64,000 bases of DNA from Silurus meridionalis (taxonomy: Eukaryota; Chordata; Actinopteri; Siluriformes; Siluridae), in contig NC_060896.1 of NCBI RefSeq assembly GCF_014805685.1, forward strand, positions 3,836,389 to 3,900,388. The letters are read 5' to 3'. The notes under the pieces are model-generated. The model did not search any database. It worked only from the letters and a program-made list of their open reading frames with translations, and was not told where the DNA came from. Shown piece after piece: positions 12,628 to 24,325 of this stretch. Each line of letters starts with the position of its first letter. Within the stretch, counting starts at the first letter, position 1. The position numbers were made by a program, and so were the translations under genes.

Positions 12628-12965
12628 TGATGGGAAGATTCAATGAGAGGATTCTGACACGTCTACATACACCAACGTTGACTACAGATTCAATAATTAA
12701 ATATATGTATATATAAGTGAAAAGCGTCTATGGGAGTCACATGATAAAAGAACGAACGACTCAGACTCGAAGAGTCGAGCGATAAACTACTCAATTCTGC
12801 ACTTCATAGCGTCTAGCACCTGTTTCCTGTTCATAACCCACAGAGATTTTGTGATGCTTTGCTCATTCAGTAGTAAAAGGACGAATCGCTCTTTCTGACG
12901 ACTCGTTCTTCTGAGTCACATTAAAGACTCTTTCAAAATGAACGAATCGTTCACGAACGCTCATT
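12628..12965. repeat. Degenerate MITE with ACGAATCG words
   Basis: Starts GTGATGGGAAGATTCAATGA and ends AACGAATCGTTCACGAACGC, with GACTC/GAGTC words throughout. This structure is typical of a widespread fish MITE family. The ends are partly inverted relative to each other. Confidence 0.5.
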
Positions 12966-13429
12966 GTGGGTAATGAATTAAGATAACAGAAGGTGTTTTC
13001 ATTGCCCGTAGATCCGACAAGTGATGAAGGATAGTCACTTTGATGGATGTCTCATGTGGACCACCTTTAAGAGCAACCACAGGGCTCCAAACAACATTTC
13101 AACAGATTCAAAGTCCATTCCAGACATACGAGTCGATGAACTGCAACGGCACAGGAGATACGTTTTCTTTATTCCCATTTGGACTCCTTTCCAGCCAACT
13201 TTGGCGCTGTGAACTGTGGTGAAAGGTTTCACAAAGCCAACCTGGAGAAACGTCTCAGGGAAAGTAATGTCCGTCTACACCAGAAGACTATTATTAGATG
13301 AAGAATTGGACAGTTACTACAAAAAAATTCTAGTTTTCTCTTTTGCTTATGCTGCAATATCATAGAGTAGGCCTATGGAGGTGGTTGCTTAATGGGTATA
13401 TCTCACAGAAACATCACTGGAAGATGACA

Positions 13430-13665
13430 AGAGATCAGGAAGACCTTCAATTAGCTCCTGTGGACTTCGCCCTCTTTCTGAAGATCCGGCTTAAAGTTTG
13501 CTGTTTCTACACCAATGTGGAGAGCCGGCGTGAATCTCAGTTCGAAAAGATGACTTCCAGGATACATTTCAGAAGAGGCAGGAATGCTGGCATTGTATTG
13601 CTGTGCAAGGGGACTATTTTGAAGGTGATGGTGTGGCAACATTGATAAATAAAATACTTTGTTCA
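13430..13665 (+). pseudogene. Mariner-like transposase, C-terminal fossil
   Basis: Across frames the translation gives VDFALFLKIRLKV, then pieces matching QCWHCIAVQGDYFEGDG, the C-terminal end of mariner-family DDD transposases (ALFLFPKLKLKLKG and DYFEGD in the family). Frameshifts are present. The right end AATAAAATACTTTGTT is like the end of the copy at 62990-63515. Confidence 0.7.
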
Positions 13666-13668
13666 ACT

Positions 13669-13729
13669 GCTCAGCTGTAAGTTCCTCTGGATGAGGGCAC
13701 GTTTGCCAAATGCTGCAAATGTAAGCGTA
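13669..13729 (+). repeat. SINE tail fragment
   Basis: CTCTGGATGAGGGCACGTTT and CCAAATGCTGCAAATGTAA match the tail of the SINE at 4895-5068. Confidence 0.6.
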
Positions 13730-13744
13730 ACGGATTCATCTAAA

Positions 13745-13915
13745 TCAGCGGTGTCCAATCTTTTCCACATCAGGCTGGTATGGGTGCAGGTTTTCATTCC
13801 AGCCAGGCCACACCAAATTCCACCTGTTTAGATCTTCACATTAAATGGACTATCAGGTGTGGTCGTTGCTTGTTTGAAATAAAACAACCGGCCTATTGTG
13901 GAAAAGAATGCCCCT
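13745..13915. repeat. Short dispersed repeat (GCAGGTTTTCATTCCAGCC type)
   Basis: Contains GGTGTCCAATCTTTTCCACA and GGTGCAGGTTTTCATTCCAG, which resemble the copy at 49200-49385. A common fish nonautonomous element; probably hAT-type, by inference. Confidence 0.5.
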
Positions 13916-14734
13916 GATTTAAGTGATACAATTTCCGAGACATGCAGAATATCTCCTCTCAACACATAAGCTCTTTGGATGACCTACAGTAGCCTGACTC
14001 CATCCTAACACATATGTCAGTTTTGTCCATTTTTCCTTTAATTTATCACTGCTCTGGAGGTAGATCTGCTTAGCCACCATGAGCTGGTGTTGCCGCCGTC
14101 TACGTTCCCCGTAATGCATATGATTTAAATCATTTCCATCCTTACTGAGCGATTCAGGAGGCCCTCATGCCTTATGTGGATATGGGCATCAAGGAAGATA
14201 CCAAACCCATCCGTCTACAAAATGCTACATCTTAAGATGTAACCAAATACGACCGCATTATTCTGAATGGATCGCTGATTATTCTGAACGGATATGATAG
14301 AGATTAAAATGAAGGGTTTAAAAAAAGGTTCACGGAGCATTCGGTCGAGATTAGAGGTGTGCCTCGGATCAGGTTCCATCGGGAACAGCAGCGGTAAGCG
14401 GACTGTGGTAAAACCGTTCGAAAGCAGTATTATTCCGATCCTTAGAAGCACCAGGAATCAGAAGAATGCAAAAAGTTCATTCCGAACTAGTCCCACTGGC
14501 GACAGGAGACCCGCCTGCTGTAAACCCTGTGTTGAAATAGTTGCTCCAACAGATTTTTGAAATAACAGCACTGATTTCTGAATGAATAAAAACCCAGAGT
14601 ACAAAACAGACAAGGTTTTAATACGGAAGCTATAAAGCAACACTGATGTTCACTTCACCAGACATATGCACAAAAAACATATTGATATATAGATAGACAT
14701 AATAAAACCCTGGTGCACATCTGCTTTAACATCA

Positions 14735-15090
14735 TCTGCTTCAATCCAAATCTCCTGTTATAGTAACCTCCACTCTTCTGGGGAGATGTTCTACTAGATT
14801 TTTTGGAGATGTGTATGAGATTCATTCAGCTACAAGGATGTTAGTAAAGTCAGGAGGTCTGGGGTGCAGTCAGCATTCACATTCATCATCAGAGAAGATC
14901 TTCATGGAGCTGTGCTTTGTGGGTCTCCTAATTCGAGTGAAGGGAAAATTCCATTTTACCTCATCCAAAAAAGACGTCTGAGACAATCGTGTCTCCGACA
15001 TTGCGCTAAAAGAGCAGAGACACAGAGCTGAACCACATACGACTGAAAAAGTCAGGTGTCCCAATACTTTTGCCCATAAGTGTATGTCCA
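14735..15090 (-). mobile_element. 'TATTGGGACACC' DNA element, nearly full
   Basis: Carries CTCCACTCTTCTGGGGAGAT, TTAGTAAAGTCAGGAGG, and ends AAAGTCAGGTGTCCCAATAC followed by TTTTGCCCATA. It is the reverse orientation of the copy at 52535-52930. No transposase is encoded. Confidence 0.65.
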
Positions 15091-15139
15091 AAGGGTGATT
15101 CGTAAATTAATTAACTTTTCGTTATTCTAAGTTACATTC

Positions 15140-15295
15140 AAATGTTTGATGTCACTTCCTGTGGAAGCTGCTTCCTTGTATATATATGCAATACAAAGAC
15201 GTCCTGTACAATCGTGTGTCTTCGACTTTGTGTTTGGGGAAGTGGCTGGAAAACGCAGGTGTCCCAATACTTTTGCCCCTATAATGTAACTGGCT
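15140..15295 (-). mobile_element. Fragment of the 'TATTGGGACACC' DNA element
   Basis: Includes GACGTCCTGTACAATCGTGT and ends AGGTGTCCCAATACTTTTGC. Lies just right of the previous copy in the same orientation, perhaps a partial duplication. Confidence 0.55.
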
Positions 15296-15744
15296 TTTCA
15301 TCAGAAGTCATTAAAGTTCATTAAAGTCCCACTGTGGCCATAATTGTGCCTAATGATAAAAGCGTGAAATTCCCCAGGTTGTTATATAATTATCATCTGT
15401 TCATTAAACACACAATTATACACACGTTTAGAGACGGGGATGAGGACGAGGGGCTTCTATCATTGCTATTAGTGCATTTTAATACAGAAATAGTAAAGCA
15501 ATAATAAAAATAGTGATAATAATATATAAAAAAAACAATACATTCAGTTATATTCATCGATTTACACCTACATTGTTATAAATGCTGGTGATTATTTTAA
15601 AAGGAGTCGCTGAGTTATAATGACATGGAGAGAGAAAGCGTTAAAACCTCCAGTCAGTTCCAAAATTATTGGCACCCTTCATGAAATGATCAAATTATCC
15701 CTAGATTGGTGTCATATGTTTTTCAGGCTTAAACTTTTTTTTTA

Positions 15745-16290
15745 GTTCAGGTACTTGGTGGTCAACAGTGCAAGTAATGGAGAGTGTGTTTGAGAAGTGA
15801 AGAAAAGAGTGCAGGCAGGGTGGAGTGGGTGGAGAAGAGTGATAGCAGGAGTGATTTGTGATAGAAGAGTATCTGTGAGAGTGAAAGGGAAAGTTTATAG
15901 GACTGTGGTGAGACCTGAGATGTTGTATGGATTAGAGACAGTGGCATTGAGTAAAAGACAGGAGGTGGAGCTGGAGGTAGCAGAGCTGAAGATGTTGAGA
16001 TGTTCGTTAGGAGTGACGACGATGGACAGGATGAGAAATGAGTTTATTAGAGGGACAGCGCATGTTGGATGTTTTGGTCACAAGGTGAGGGAGGTGAGAT
16101 TGAGATGGTTTGGACATCAGTAGGAGAATGCTGAGGATGGAGACACCAGGAAGGAGGAAAAGAGGAAGATCAAGGAGGAGGTTTATGGATGTGGTGAAGG
16201 AAGAGGCGAATGTAGAGAACAGGGTAGTATGGAGACGGATGAAACACCTAACAGAAGCAGTCAAAAAAAGAAGGATGAGAAGAAGAAGTA
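15745..16290 (+). pseudogene. RTE-like LINE, 3' end, copy B
   Basis: Translation includes [40 protein letters not shown] and [21 protein letters not shown] short internal deletion near 16117 removes the [11 protein letters not shown] part, shifting the frame. A purine-rich AAGAAG tail ends it at about 16290. 5' truncated and inactive. Confidence 0.82.
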
Positions 16291-17689
16291 ACATATTTCT
16301 CGTGTTGTTTAAAAAAATGTCATAAACTTTTATATCATTATTTTTCTTCAACCATAATCTGGTCTCTATTCAGTGACAAATACTGAAATATAAAAAAAAA
16401 TACACAACATTATATTTTCCATTTACTTTTGTTTTTATTATTTTATTATTATTTTATTATTTTTATTATTTTCGATGATTAGTGGTAAAATAAAATGTGT
16501 TGATAATTTTGATATAAAAAAGCTGCGAAAATATGCGTAACAGTATTAGGTAGTTTAATCACTTAATGTAATAACAGGATTTGACCACCAGATGTCGCCA
16601 CACGAGCACAACATTTTTAAGAACAAAGCAGTGTTTGAAATAAAACTGAATACTAAATACACACATTATTAATATTATATTTATACATATAGAGTAGTAA
16701 TACTAGTAGTAGTTGTATAAACCCGCTTTAAATGGCTGCATATAAATAAATAACAAATTAAGTATTCACCCATTTCTTCCATTTAATTTGGAATAAAAAG
16801 AACAGCTTCTTTCCATGCAGAACATTTTCCAGTACTTATAGAAATGAAGATCTACAGATTTTTCTGAACGACATTATGATTCTTTTTTGCTTATAGTTCT
16901 TATATAATCTCAGGTAACGTATGAGTAATACAGAATACTGCACCTAAAACAAAAAACCCTCACTTTTTACTGTGATTTTTGGTCTCTGCAAATCTATTGT
17001 TCCTGCTGCTTTCAGGTTGTCCTGCAACTCTTTTTAATTGCCTGCTGGCTCAATTTACTCCCTAATCATTAGTCTGTGAATGTCGTACGCCTTTTATCAG
17101 TAATATGACACGCTAGCGGCTAGTCACTTCTACTGTGTGTGGTAGAGTCACGCTAGCATCTATTTTTATACCTGTAAAATAAAAAAGTCCCGGTTTGACT
17201 TGAACGCCCCTCGTACACCTCGTATACAAAAAGTGTTCAAATACCACAGTCAGTTATATTTAGCTGAACTGCACTTATCTTTCTTTATCTTTATATGAAA
17301 AATAACTACACTTTATCATTCTGGTGACAACGCTAACGCTAACTTCGACCATAGAAATAATTCTAATATCCTTTATAAATCTAATATAATTTGTAACCAA
17401 ATCCAGACTCTACCGATCTCTGGACTGCTTTATACTTTAGAGCCTGTAAAGAAAAAGCTGGAAGTTGTGCAGTGTTATCGCTATAGAAACCTTTCTTTGC
17501 GTTATAAAAAAAAACAGGCATGAATGAACAACTGCTCTTCATAAATCCCCACCCACCTGAAGTGATTATTCAATGCAAGCACTCAAATAACTTCATTTGT
17601 TATAAAACTCTGTATCCAACAGCATCTTCAAATTCGGAAAATGTTGTTCAAACACCAGTTTACACCACTGGAAAATAGAGGCTTGTAAA
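16291..17689. other. Intergenic, no gene recognised
   Basis: AT-rich unique-looking sequence with T/A low-complexity stretches near 16430-16480. No coding or RNA gene signal is seen. Confidence 0.5.
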
Positions 17690-17692
17690 GAG

Positions 17693-17738
17693 AGGCCTGT
17701 AGTTGTCTGTAGTTGTCTGTAGTTGTCTGTAGTTGTCC
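17693..17738 (+). repeat. Short tandem repeat, 10-bp unit
   Basis: Four copies of CTGTAGTTGT in tandem, the last leading into CCTCCTGG. Confidence 0.85.
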
Positions 17739-17814
17739 TCCTGGACGGTCTAATTAAGGAATCTCGCTGCATAGTTTCAAAAAATGGCAGACTGTTTAAT
17801 CTCTTCGCTTTAAT

Positions 17815-18010
17815 GATTAGTTACTGACCAGAAGGTCAGAGGTCCGGCCCCTGTATTGCCAAGCTATCACTGTGGGGCCCTTGAGCAAGGCCCTCAACTC
17901 TTTCTGCTCCAGACACACTGTATAATTTCTGACCCCAGTTTCCAAACATCACTTGAATATGCAAAAGAAAGTATTTCACTGTGCTGTAATGTACATGTGA
18001 CAAATAAAAA
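17815..18010 (+). repeat. tRNA-derived SINE fragment
   Basis: B-box-like AAGGTCAGAGGTCCGGCCCC is followed by GCCAAGCTATCACTGTGGGG and CCCTTGAGCAAGGCCCTCAA. It ends in GTACATGTGACAAATAAAAA. Related to the copy at 4895-5068 but with a different tail. Confidence 0.65.
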
Positions 18011-18202
18011 GCCTATTCATCTTTTCTTTTCTTTCTTTTGTACCTGTCAGTGGCTGTACGATTTCTTTGTTTTCCCTTTTATTTAAGTTGATCTTAAAAT
18101 TAATAGGAAGTCATTCCAAATGTGGTGAAAAGCTCGGGGAACATGTATGAAGTCTAGACAGGAATCTTCATCCTATTGTACACCACTGCTTTATTTCCTT
18201 CC

Positions 18203-18205
<3 letters not shown>

Positions 18206-18257
<52 letters not shown>
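18206..18257 (+). repeat. (CT)n microsatellite
   Basis: Uninterrupted CT run of about 26 units. Confidence 0.95.
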
Positions 18258-18260
<3 letters not shown>

Positions 18261-18741
18261 GTGTGGTCTTTTAAAACCCCCTCATTAAAGAGACTTTTGA
18301 GATGAGTTTCCCCATCACCAGAATCTCTCATTTCCTCTCTCTTTAATTTATTAAGGCAAGAAAAACAGCAAGAAATGCATTAAAGTGTAAACTTTAAACA
18401 AAGGACTGTTGCTGAGTACTGACACTGGAGACTCCTTCCAGAAACCTGCCTCCTTATAGAGAATACAACAATACCATCGCTTTTATATGATCATTTTGTA
18501 TATGACAAGTCTTTTATTGTTGTATTTAGTCTTAGATACTATTTTGTGACATGATACTGTCATTTTGTTAATTGCAGATAAATTTTTGTCTTTTTGTGAA
18601 TCTTTTTTTTGTCTGTTGGTTAATAAAGTGTTGAGGTGCACAATCTGATTTGTATATTAAGTAATTAAAAACTCACAAATCAACTGGTTTTGGCTTTTCA
18701 CTAACATGTTTTATTACTTTATTAGATACATTAATCTAGTA

Positions 18742-19061
18742 CAGGGGTCACCAAACTTTTCGAAACTGAGAGCTACTTCTTGGGTACAGATTAACATGAA
18801 GGGCTACCAGTTTGATACGCACAGTTTTCAGTTTATTCTTAAAAATAACAAATTTGCTCAATTTAGCTTTTATTATATGTTATTATTAATAATTAATGAT
18901 ATTCATCTATGTGAAGACACTAATCATGTAATTTCTCATAATAATTATCAACAACGATTTAACAAAGTAGGAAACAGCTATTTTTGGAAAAGGCCCGCGG
19001 GAGACTCATGTGGTCCTTGCGGGCGACCTGGTGGCCACGGGCACCATGTTGGAGACCCCTG
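18742..19061. mobile_element. hAT-type nonautonomous transposon with intact 8-bp TSD
   Basis: The 320-bp element has short terminal inverted repeats: left CAGGGGTCACCAAAC, right GTTGGAGACCCCTG. It is flanked by a perfect 8-bp direct repeat ATCTAGTA at 18734-18741 and 19062-19069. An 8-bp duplication and CAGGG-type ends are the hallmark of the hAT superfamily. It carries no transposase. A truncated inverted relative lies at 60968-61181. Confidence 0.88.
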
Positions 19062-19161
19062 ATCTAGTACATAGTGTGTAATATAAAATCATTGAAAAGT
19101 GTAATGTGAAACAATAGATCATCTGCATAAATCAATAAATCCAGTTCCAATAAGGTTATAA

Positions 19162-19163
<2 letters not shown>

Positions 19164-19194
<31 letters not shown>
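19164..19194 (+). repeat. (CA)n microsatellite
   Basis: Uninterrupted CA run of about 15 units. Confidence 0.95.
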
Positions 19195-19196
<2 letters not shown>

Positions 19197-19498
19197 GCTG
19201 TGACGTCATACCCAGTGATGCACAGTGCACGCAGTGATCACTCCCGACCGGATGAAGCCTGACACCATGGGCGTGTGTCCCCCTGCAGTGGCCAGTCTGC
19301 AGATGCTCAGTAAAGGTTACGATTTCAACACGTTTTTTTCCCCCTCTGTTCTTCTTCTAAATCCTTCTCCTGGCTTCTTTGCTTTACTTGCTTGTATACG
19401 TTGTATGAGGAAATATTTACAGAGAAGTTTATCACCACTTCATGCTGTTCAGACCTGAGCATGGATGGCCAGTATAAATGGATGCAAGATTTTTTTTA

Positions 19499-20170
19499 TT
19501 AACGTATTTTCTGGACTATAAGCCGCTACTTTTTTCCCACATTTTGAACCCCGCGGCTTAAACAACGAAGCGGCTAATTTATGGATTTTTCCTGGGTTCT
19601 TCCAGGTTTCACAAACTTCAAGCCAAAACTCACCTCCCCTGTGTTCTGAGCTGCACAGCATCGAAAAATAGTTGTGAAAGGAAGGAGGAAGACAGTGAAC
19701 AAAGACTTTCTTGGTCGGCTACTGTTTAGATACAAGCCGTTGTAACACGTTGAGTCTGGGTGAAGGGAGAGCTCACTAACTCCAGTTGCAACAGATATTC
19801 ATATAAGCACAGACAGGTTTCCAAAACATGGCAACAGCGTTATGGGTTAGTCAAAGAAACGTAGAAATAATCATCAGAAAATAATAAGGACATAATCCTC
19901 GGTCTTACACACACGCAGTAATACCGGAAAATGCAGCGGCAGGCTATTCCCAAAATACCGCTATGCTCCTAAAGGAAGCGCAACATATTTCACCCGTTAC
20001 ACTGTGTAACGTGTCTTTCGTTAAAGCCTGTGTAAAGTACTTTAGTGCAGTGTATTAGTGCTTATAGACAGGTGCGGCTTATTTATGTTAAAAATAAAAA
20101 TATTTGTAAAATTCAGTGGGTATATATATATATATATATGGGTGCGCTTTATAGTCTGGAAATTACGGTA
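19499..20170. mobile_element. pogo/Tigger-like nonautonomous element, copy 1
   Basis: Left end CGTATTTTCTGGACTATAAG and right end CTTTATAGTCTGGAAATTACGG are inverted relative to each other, with TA at the borders. The internal AGTTGTGAAAGGAAGGAGG segment is shared with copy 2 at 24326-25067, where transposase remnants are clearer. An AT microsatellite (20121-20139) lies near the right end. Confidence 0.65.
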
Positions 20171-20174
20171 TTTG

Positions 20175-20790
20175 GTTTTATTATCCAGTGGTGGACAGTA
20201 ATGAAGTAAAGGTAATTCGTTACTGTACATAAGCGTTTTTTTTTTTCACTTCTCTGAAGTATTTCCATTTGAGGAGACTTTTCTTTTTAAATTTTTTTTT
20301 ACTTTGACTTCACTACATTTCAAAGTCAAATATTTGACTTTTTACTCGACTACATTTTACGAAATCAGTCGTTCCTTTTTTATTTATAAGGTTAAAAGCT
20401 TAACTGCTCAAACACGCAACGAGTCACCAATCAGGATCGAACGCTCGCTCTGTTTTAAACTCGTTCTGATTGGCACTTGGTGTATCTACTGATCTCCAAC
20501 ATACAGTTCAGCATCAGTTCAACATCAAGCAGAACACTTAAAGCGGAATGAATGATGAAGAAACTTCAGACCCGAACTCGCCACAACACACGTGACCTCA
20601 TTTGCGTGATTTTTTTGAAGTAGTTGAAAAGAAGGTTTTGGGCTTGTGATCATTGTAATAGAAATAAATCAGTGTTTGAGTCATTAATATCATTCTATTA
20701 ATAGATCAGTGTGCTGAGAGTCACATTCGAGTCTTTTCACATAAACTGAGTTGATTAAGTAAAGAGTCTTGAACTTCAGCATATCAACGG
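20175..20790 (+). repeat. Left arm of a large inverted repeat (TIR-type element copy)
   Basis: Matches the reverse complement of 22030-22765 along about 600 bp: shared words include AATCAGTCGTTCC, GATTGGCACTTGGT, CACACGTGACCTCATTTGC and CTATTAATAGATCAGTGTGC. The element family is a common fish repeat with GTAAAGTACTT-type ends. No coding capacity. Confidence 0.7.
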
Positions 20791-21327
20791 TTACACATGT
20801 TTTTAACTCTATACACCATTCCTGTGTAACTTGTTACTATCGAGCCAATAATGCATTAGAACATGTATTAATATTCATCTGTGATTCTGCAGATTATCTT
20901 CTGTCTGATATTATTGGTCTGGATGTTTGGATAATAGATTTTCCAGTACCTTCCTGTTTCCCAACATCTCTTGAGTAACCTGTAATAAACCTCTTGTGTT
21001 CGGCTCCACAGATGTTTTTCCACCGAGTCCTAATGGATCCCAACATGGACCGAAAGGTTCAAGTTCAGCCCTAGGAGGACATACACTGCACAGCAACGGG
21101 CACTTTTATGCTGAAGTCAGCGCTTTCGAAGGAGACACGTCCAGTGTCTTACATAGAAGAAGGAGAGACAGACTGAGATACTGCACACTGCTGCGCTTTC
21201 CTTTTAAAATTCACTGGTTGGCCATGGGATCCACTCACGTTCACACCGTACAAATAAAACAGATGGCTGAGACGCCCACACCACGTCTCAGCAGTGTCTC
21301 AAAAATGTCCTCAGAAGCATTAATAGG

Positions 21328-21560
21328 ACAATTCAATTCAATTCAGGTTTATTTCTATAGGGCTTTTCTCAATGTACATTGTGTCAAAGTAGCTTTAGAG
21401 AATGTAAACAAAACTCAAGTATATTTAAATCGATGTGTAATTTATTCCCAATGAGCAAACCTGGGACGACCTGGGGTGAATGTTTTTCATTATCTCCCTT
21501 AGATGGTTTGAGGAATAAACCTTAAAAGGAACCTCAAAAGAGGAACCCGTCCTCATCTGG
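21328..21560 (+). repeat. Dispersed fish repeat
   Basis: CAATTCAATTCAGGTTTATT begins it; TTCTATAGGGCTTTTCTCAA and AGAGGAACCCGTCCTCATCT follow. Same family as 5125-5345 and 37840-38090. Confidence 0.6.
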
Positions 21561-22029
21561 GGGAAACCAAAAGTGTGATTATGAATCATTTAAACATTAC
21601 AAACAGTGGAGATTGAGATATATAATGAGCATCTGAGTGTGTGATTATGAGTAATGTCCTTTCTACAGTCTTATACAGTCAGATGGAGTTGTGGAGTTGT
21701 GGTGCTTCTCATACATACAACTCCTAAATCAGCTCAACATCTGGGATCATTATAAATTCAACACTGACTCCTATATACCTGAGCCTTTAAATGTTCAATG
21801 ATGGAGAAACAGCATATGTAGGGTTTTTTGGGTATTGATTAAAAGGTTGTTTATACTGTCAAATGTCTGGAATCTTCATCCAACATAAGAGAAGGTTTGT
21901 GTGATATTTTGTTAACATAATTTATGTTCATTTGAGTACATAAGTATAAGTTATCAAGCATCAGGTGACATTTATACAACTGAGCATTTGAGGGTTAAGG
22001 GCCTTGCTCAAGGGCCCAACAGCAGCATC

Positions 22030-22765
22030 AGTGATGGATGAAGTACACAAAGCATGCACTTGAGTTAAAGTAGTGATAAAATGTGACTCCAGAAAAGTAA
22101 AAAAATAAAAGTGACCCTTTAAACTTTCACTTGAGTAAAAGTACAAATGTATTTGCCTTCAAATGTACTTAAGTATCCAAACTACTCTGATTTATTATGA
22201 CTATAATGTTCCTGTTATCATTTTTATCACATGACTCTTTACTTAATCACCTCGGTTTATGTGAAAAGACTCGAATGTGACTCTCAGCACACTGATCTAT
22301 TAATAGAATGATATTAATGAGTCAAACACTGATTAATTTCTAATACAATTATTATGAACCAAAACCTTTTCACTACTTCAATTAAATCGAGCAAATGAGG
22401 TCACGTGTGTTGTGGCGAGTTCGAGTTTGGAGTTTCTTCATCATTTATTCCTCTCTAAATGTTCTACTTGATGTTGAACTGATGCTGAACTGTACGCTGG
22501 TGATCAGTAGATAAACCAAGAGCCAATCAGAACGAGTTTATAACAGATCAAGCGCTCGATCCTGATTGGTGACTTGTTGTGTGTTCGAGCAGTTACGTTT
22601 TTACCCTAAAAGAGGAACGACCGAATTAACTAAATGTAGTAAAAAGTAAGAAATTTGACTTTGAAATGATACTTTGAAAAAAGTACTTCAGTAAAGTACA
22701 GATACATGAAAAAGCTATTTAAATACAGTAACAAATTACATTTACTTTATTACTGTTTTACTGTA
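22030..22765 (-). repeat. Right arm of the large inverted repeat
   Basis: Reverse-complement partner of 20175-20790, but more complete: it keeps both GATGAAGTACAC/CTTGAGTAAAAGTAC and CAGTAACAAATTACATTTAC ends, so the 20.2-kb copy is the truncated one. Confidence 0.7.
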
Positions 22766-22774
22766 AGTAAAACC

Positions 22775-23185
22775 TTTATTATATGGACAAATGTTTGTGG
22801 AAACCTGTCAAAGATCGGTGTGTGATTTTTGTACGTCTTATTCTGCATTTAGTTCTCATTTGCTGTTAACCTCCATTCTTCTGGGAAGATGTTCCACCAG
22901 ATTTTGGAGTGTGTTTGGGGAGATTTGTGTTTAGTAAAGACAGGTACTAATGTAGGTGAGGTGAGGAGGCCTGGGGTGCAGTCGGTGGTCCAACTCATTC
23001 CAAAGGTGTTCAATAGGGGAGATCGTCCACTCCAACCTGAAATAGGATTGTGTTTGCTGGGTAATGTGAAGGGAAAATTGCATCCAAAGACATCTGTGTG
23101 GCTTTAATTTTGTGGTACCAGCTTTTGGAAAAAACACTTATGGTTAGAAAAGTTGGGTGTTCCAATACTTTTGACCAAACCGCCT
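22775..23185 (-). mobile_element. 'TATTGGGACACC' DNA element, near full length
   Basis: Begins TATATGGACAAATGTTTGTG and ends GTTGGGTGTTCCAATACTTT followed by TGACC, so both ends are versions of the same inverted terminal word. The body has CTTCTGGGAAGATGTTCCAC and AGTAAAGACAGGTACTAATG. Relatives: 10725, 14735, 15140, 26735, 27935, 44025, 52535, 54272, 56820, 62520. No transposase; mobilised in trans if ever. Confidence 0.65.
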
Positions 23186-24239
23186 ATTTATTGCCAGTTT
23201 TGTTCACTGTAAATGTACTCGCATCCAATAATGGATCTGTTTGTTTTGTGTCACTGCACATTCTCCATGACCTTCAGCCGCGAGTGATTACGGAATGGCT
23301 TCATGAATATTCTAGTGCCATTTACTGCTCCACAATTTCCACATCACACTAAGAGCAACGTGCGCTTTGTGGAGTAGTGTCTAATCATGCAAATCGCGAA
23401 AGCTGCTGTCTGGTGAACAAAAGTTAAAAGCACGCAGACAAAAGCGGCGCGCTGAGATTATGCGAAAATGAATGAACCCCATGGTAATAAATGAATTGTG
23501 TGAAAATAATGGGAATGTAAACCATAATGAAAATCACATGCAGAAATAAAAGACATGCGGTAATAAAAGCGAGGAGGAAGGAAGGGCACTGTCGACATCA
23601 TGATGCAACCACGAGGAAAACGCTCTGTGCTGAAAATAGACAGTGATAGCAGATATCATGATGGGTTGGAGATCATTTGAAGTATCACACAAGTGCGACA
23701 TAGTAATAATGATGGTAATAATAAACTACTTCTTGGCTCGGTTTCTTTTAAATCTGAGGAAACGGAAACACATCCTGTTGGTGTAGATGAAGATGCTCAT
23801 ATGACAGGTTCATAATCACTAAATGTAACCATATGACTGTTCTTTATTCAGAGATGGCAATACTACACACATCCTTCACTCAAGCTGAAGTTCTGACTAC
23901 TACCTGAGAAAAGATGATGATCAGGAACGTCTCTGTTCTCAGTCATGTTTACGTCACTGACTCCCTCTGTCTCATCCACGTTAACTCCAGACATCATGTT
24001 CCCTTCTGGCTGCTAATTGATATCTTTATAAACTTGTCTACGTCTGTGGTGTGTGAGAGACAGGAAATGATACAGCAGTGGATTGAAAAAGCTGCGCAAT
24101 AACAGGAAACAGGTTGATGGGATGAAAATGGTGCAATGAGAAGAAAAATGTTGATCGATTCAATTGATTAAAACTAAAGTAATTAATCTGGTTTCAAAAT
24201 GTAAGAAGTACAGATATTTGTGTAAAAAATTTAAAGATT
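23186..24239. other. Intergenic, no gene recognised
   Basis: Unremarkable sequence with no recognised repeat and no supported exon. Confidence 0.4.
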
Positions 24240-24325
24240 GGAAGTAAAAAGTAAACAGTGAATTTACAGAACTGATACCAGAAAAATCTACTTAAGTACT
24301 GGAACGAAGTATTTGTACTTCATTA
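24240..24325 (-). repeat. End fragment of the 22.0-kb element family
   Basis: AATCTACTTAAGTACTGGAA and GAAGTATTTGTACTTCATTA resemble the end of the repeat at 22030-22765. The pogo-like element at 24326 abuts it and may have inserted into it. Confidence 0.4.

Noticed and set aside
20996..21454. 152-codon + strand frame
   Set aside because: No recognised domain, no splice partners, and its 3' half runs into a dispersed repeat at 21328.
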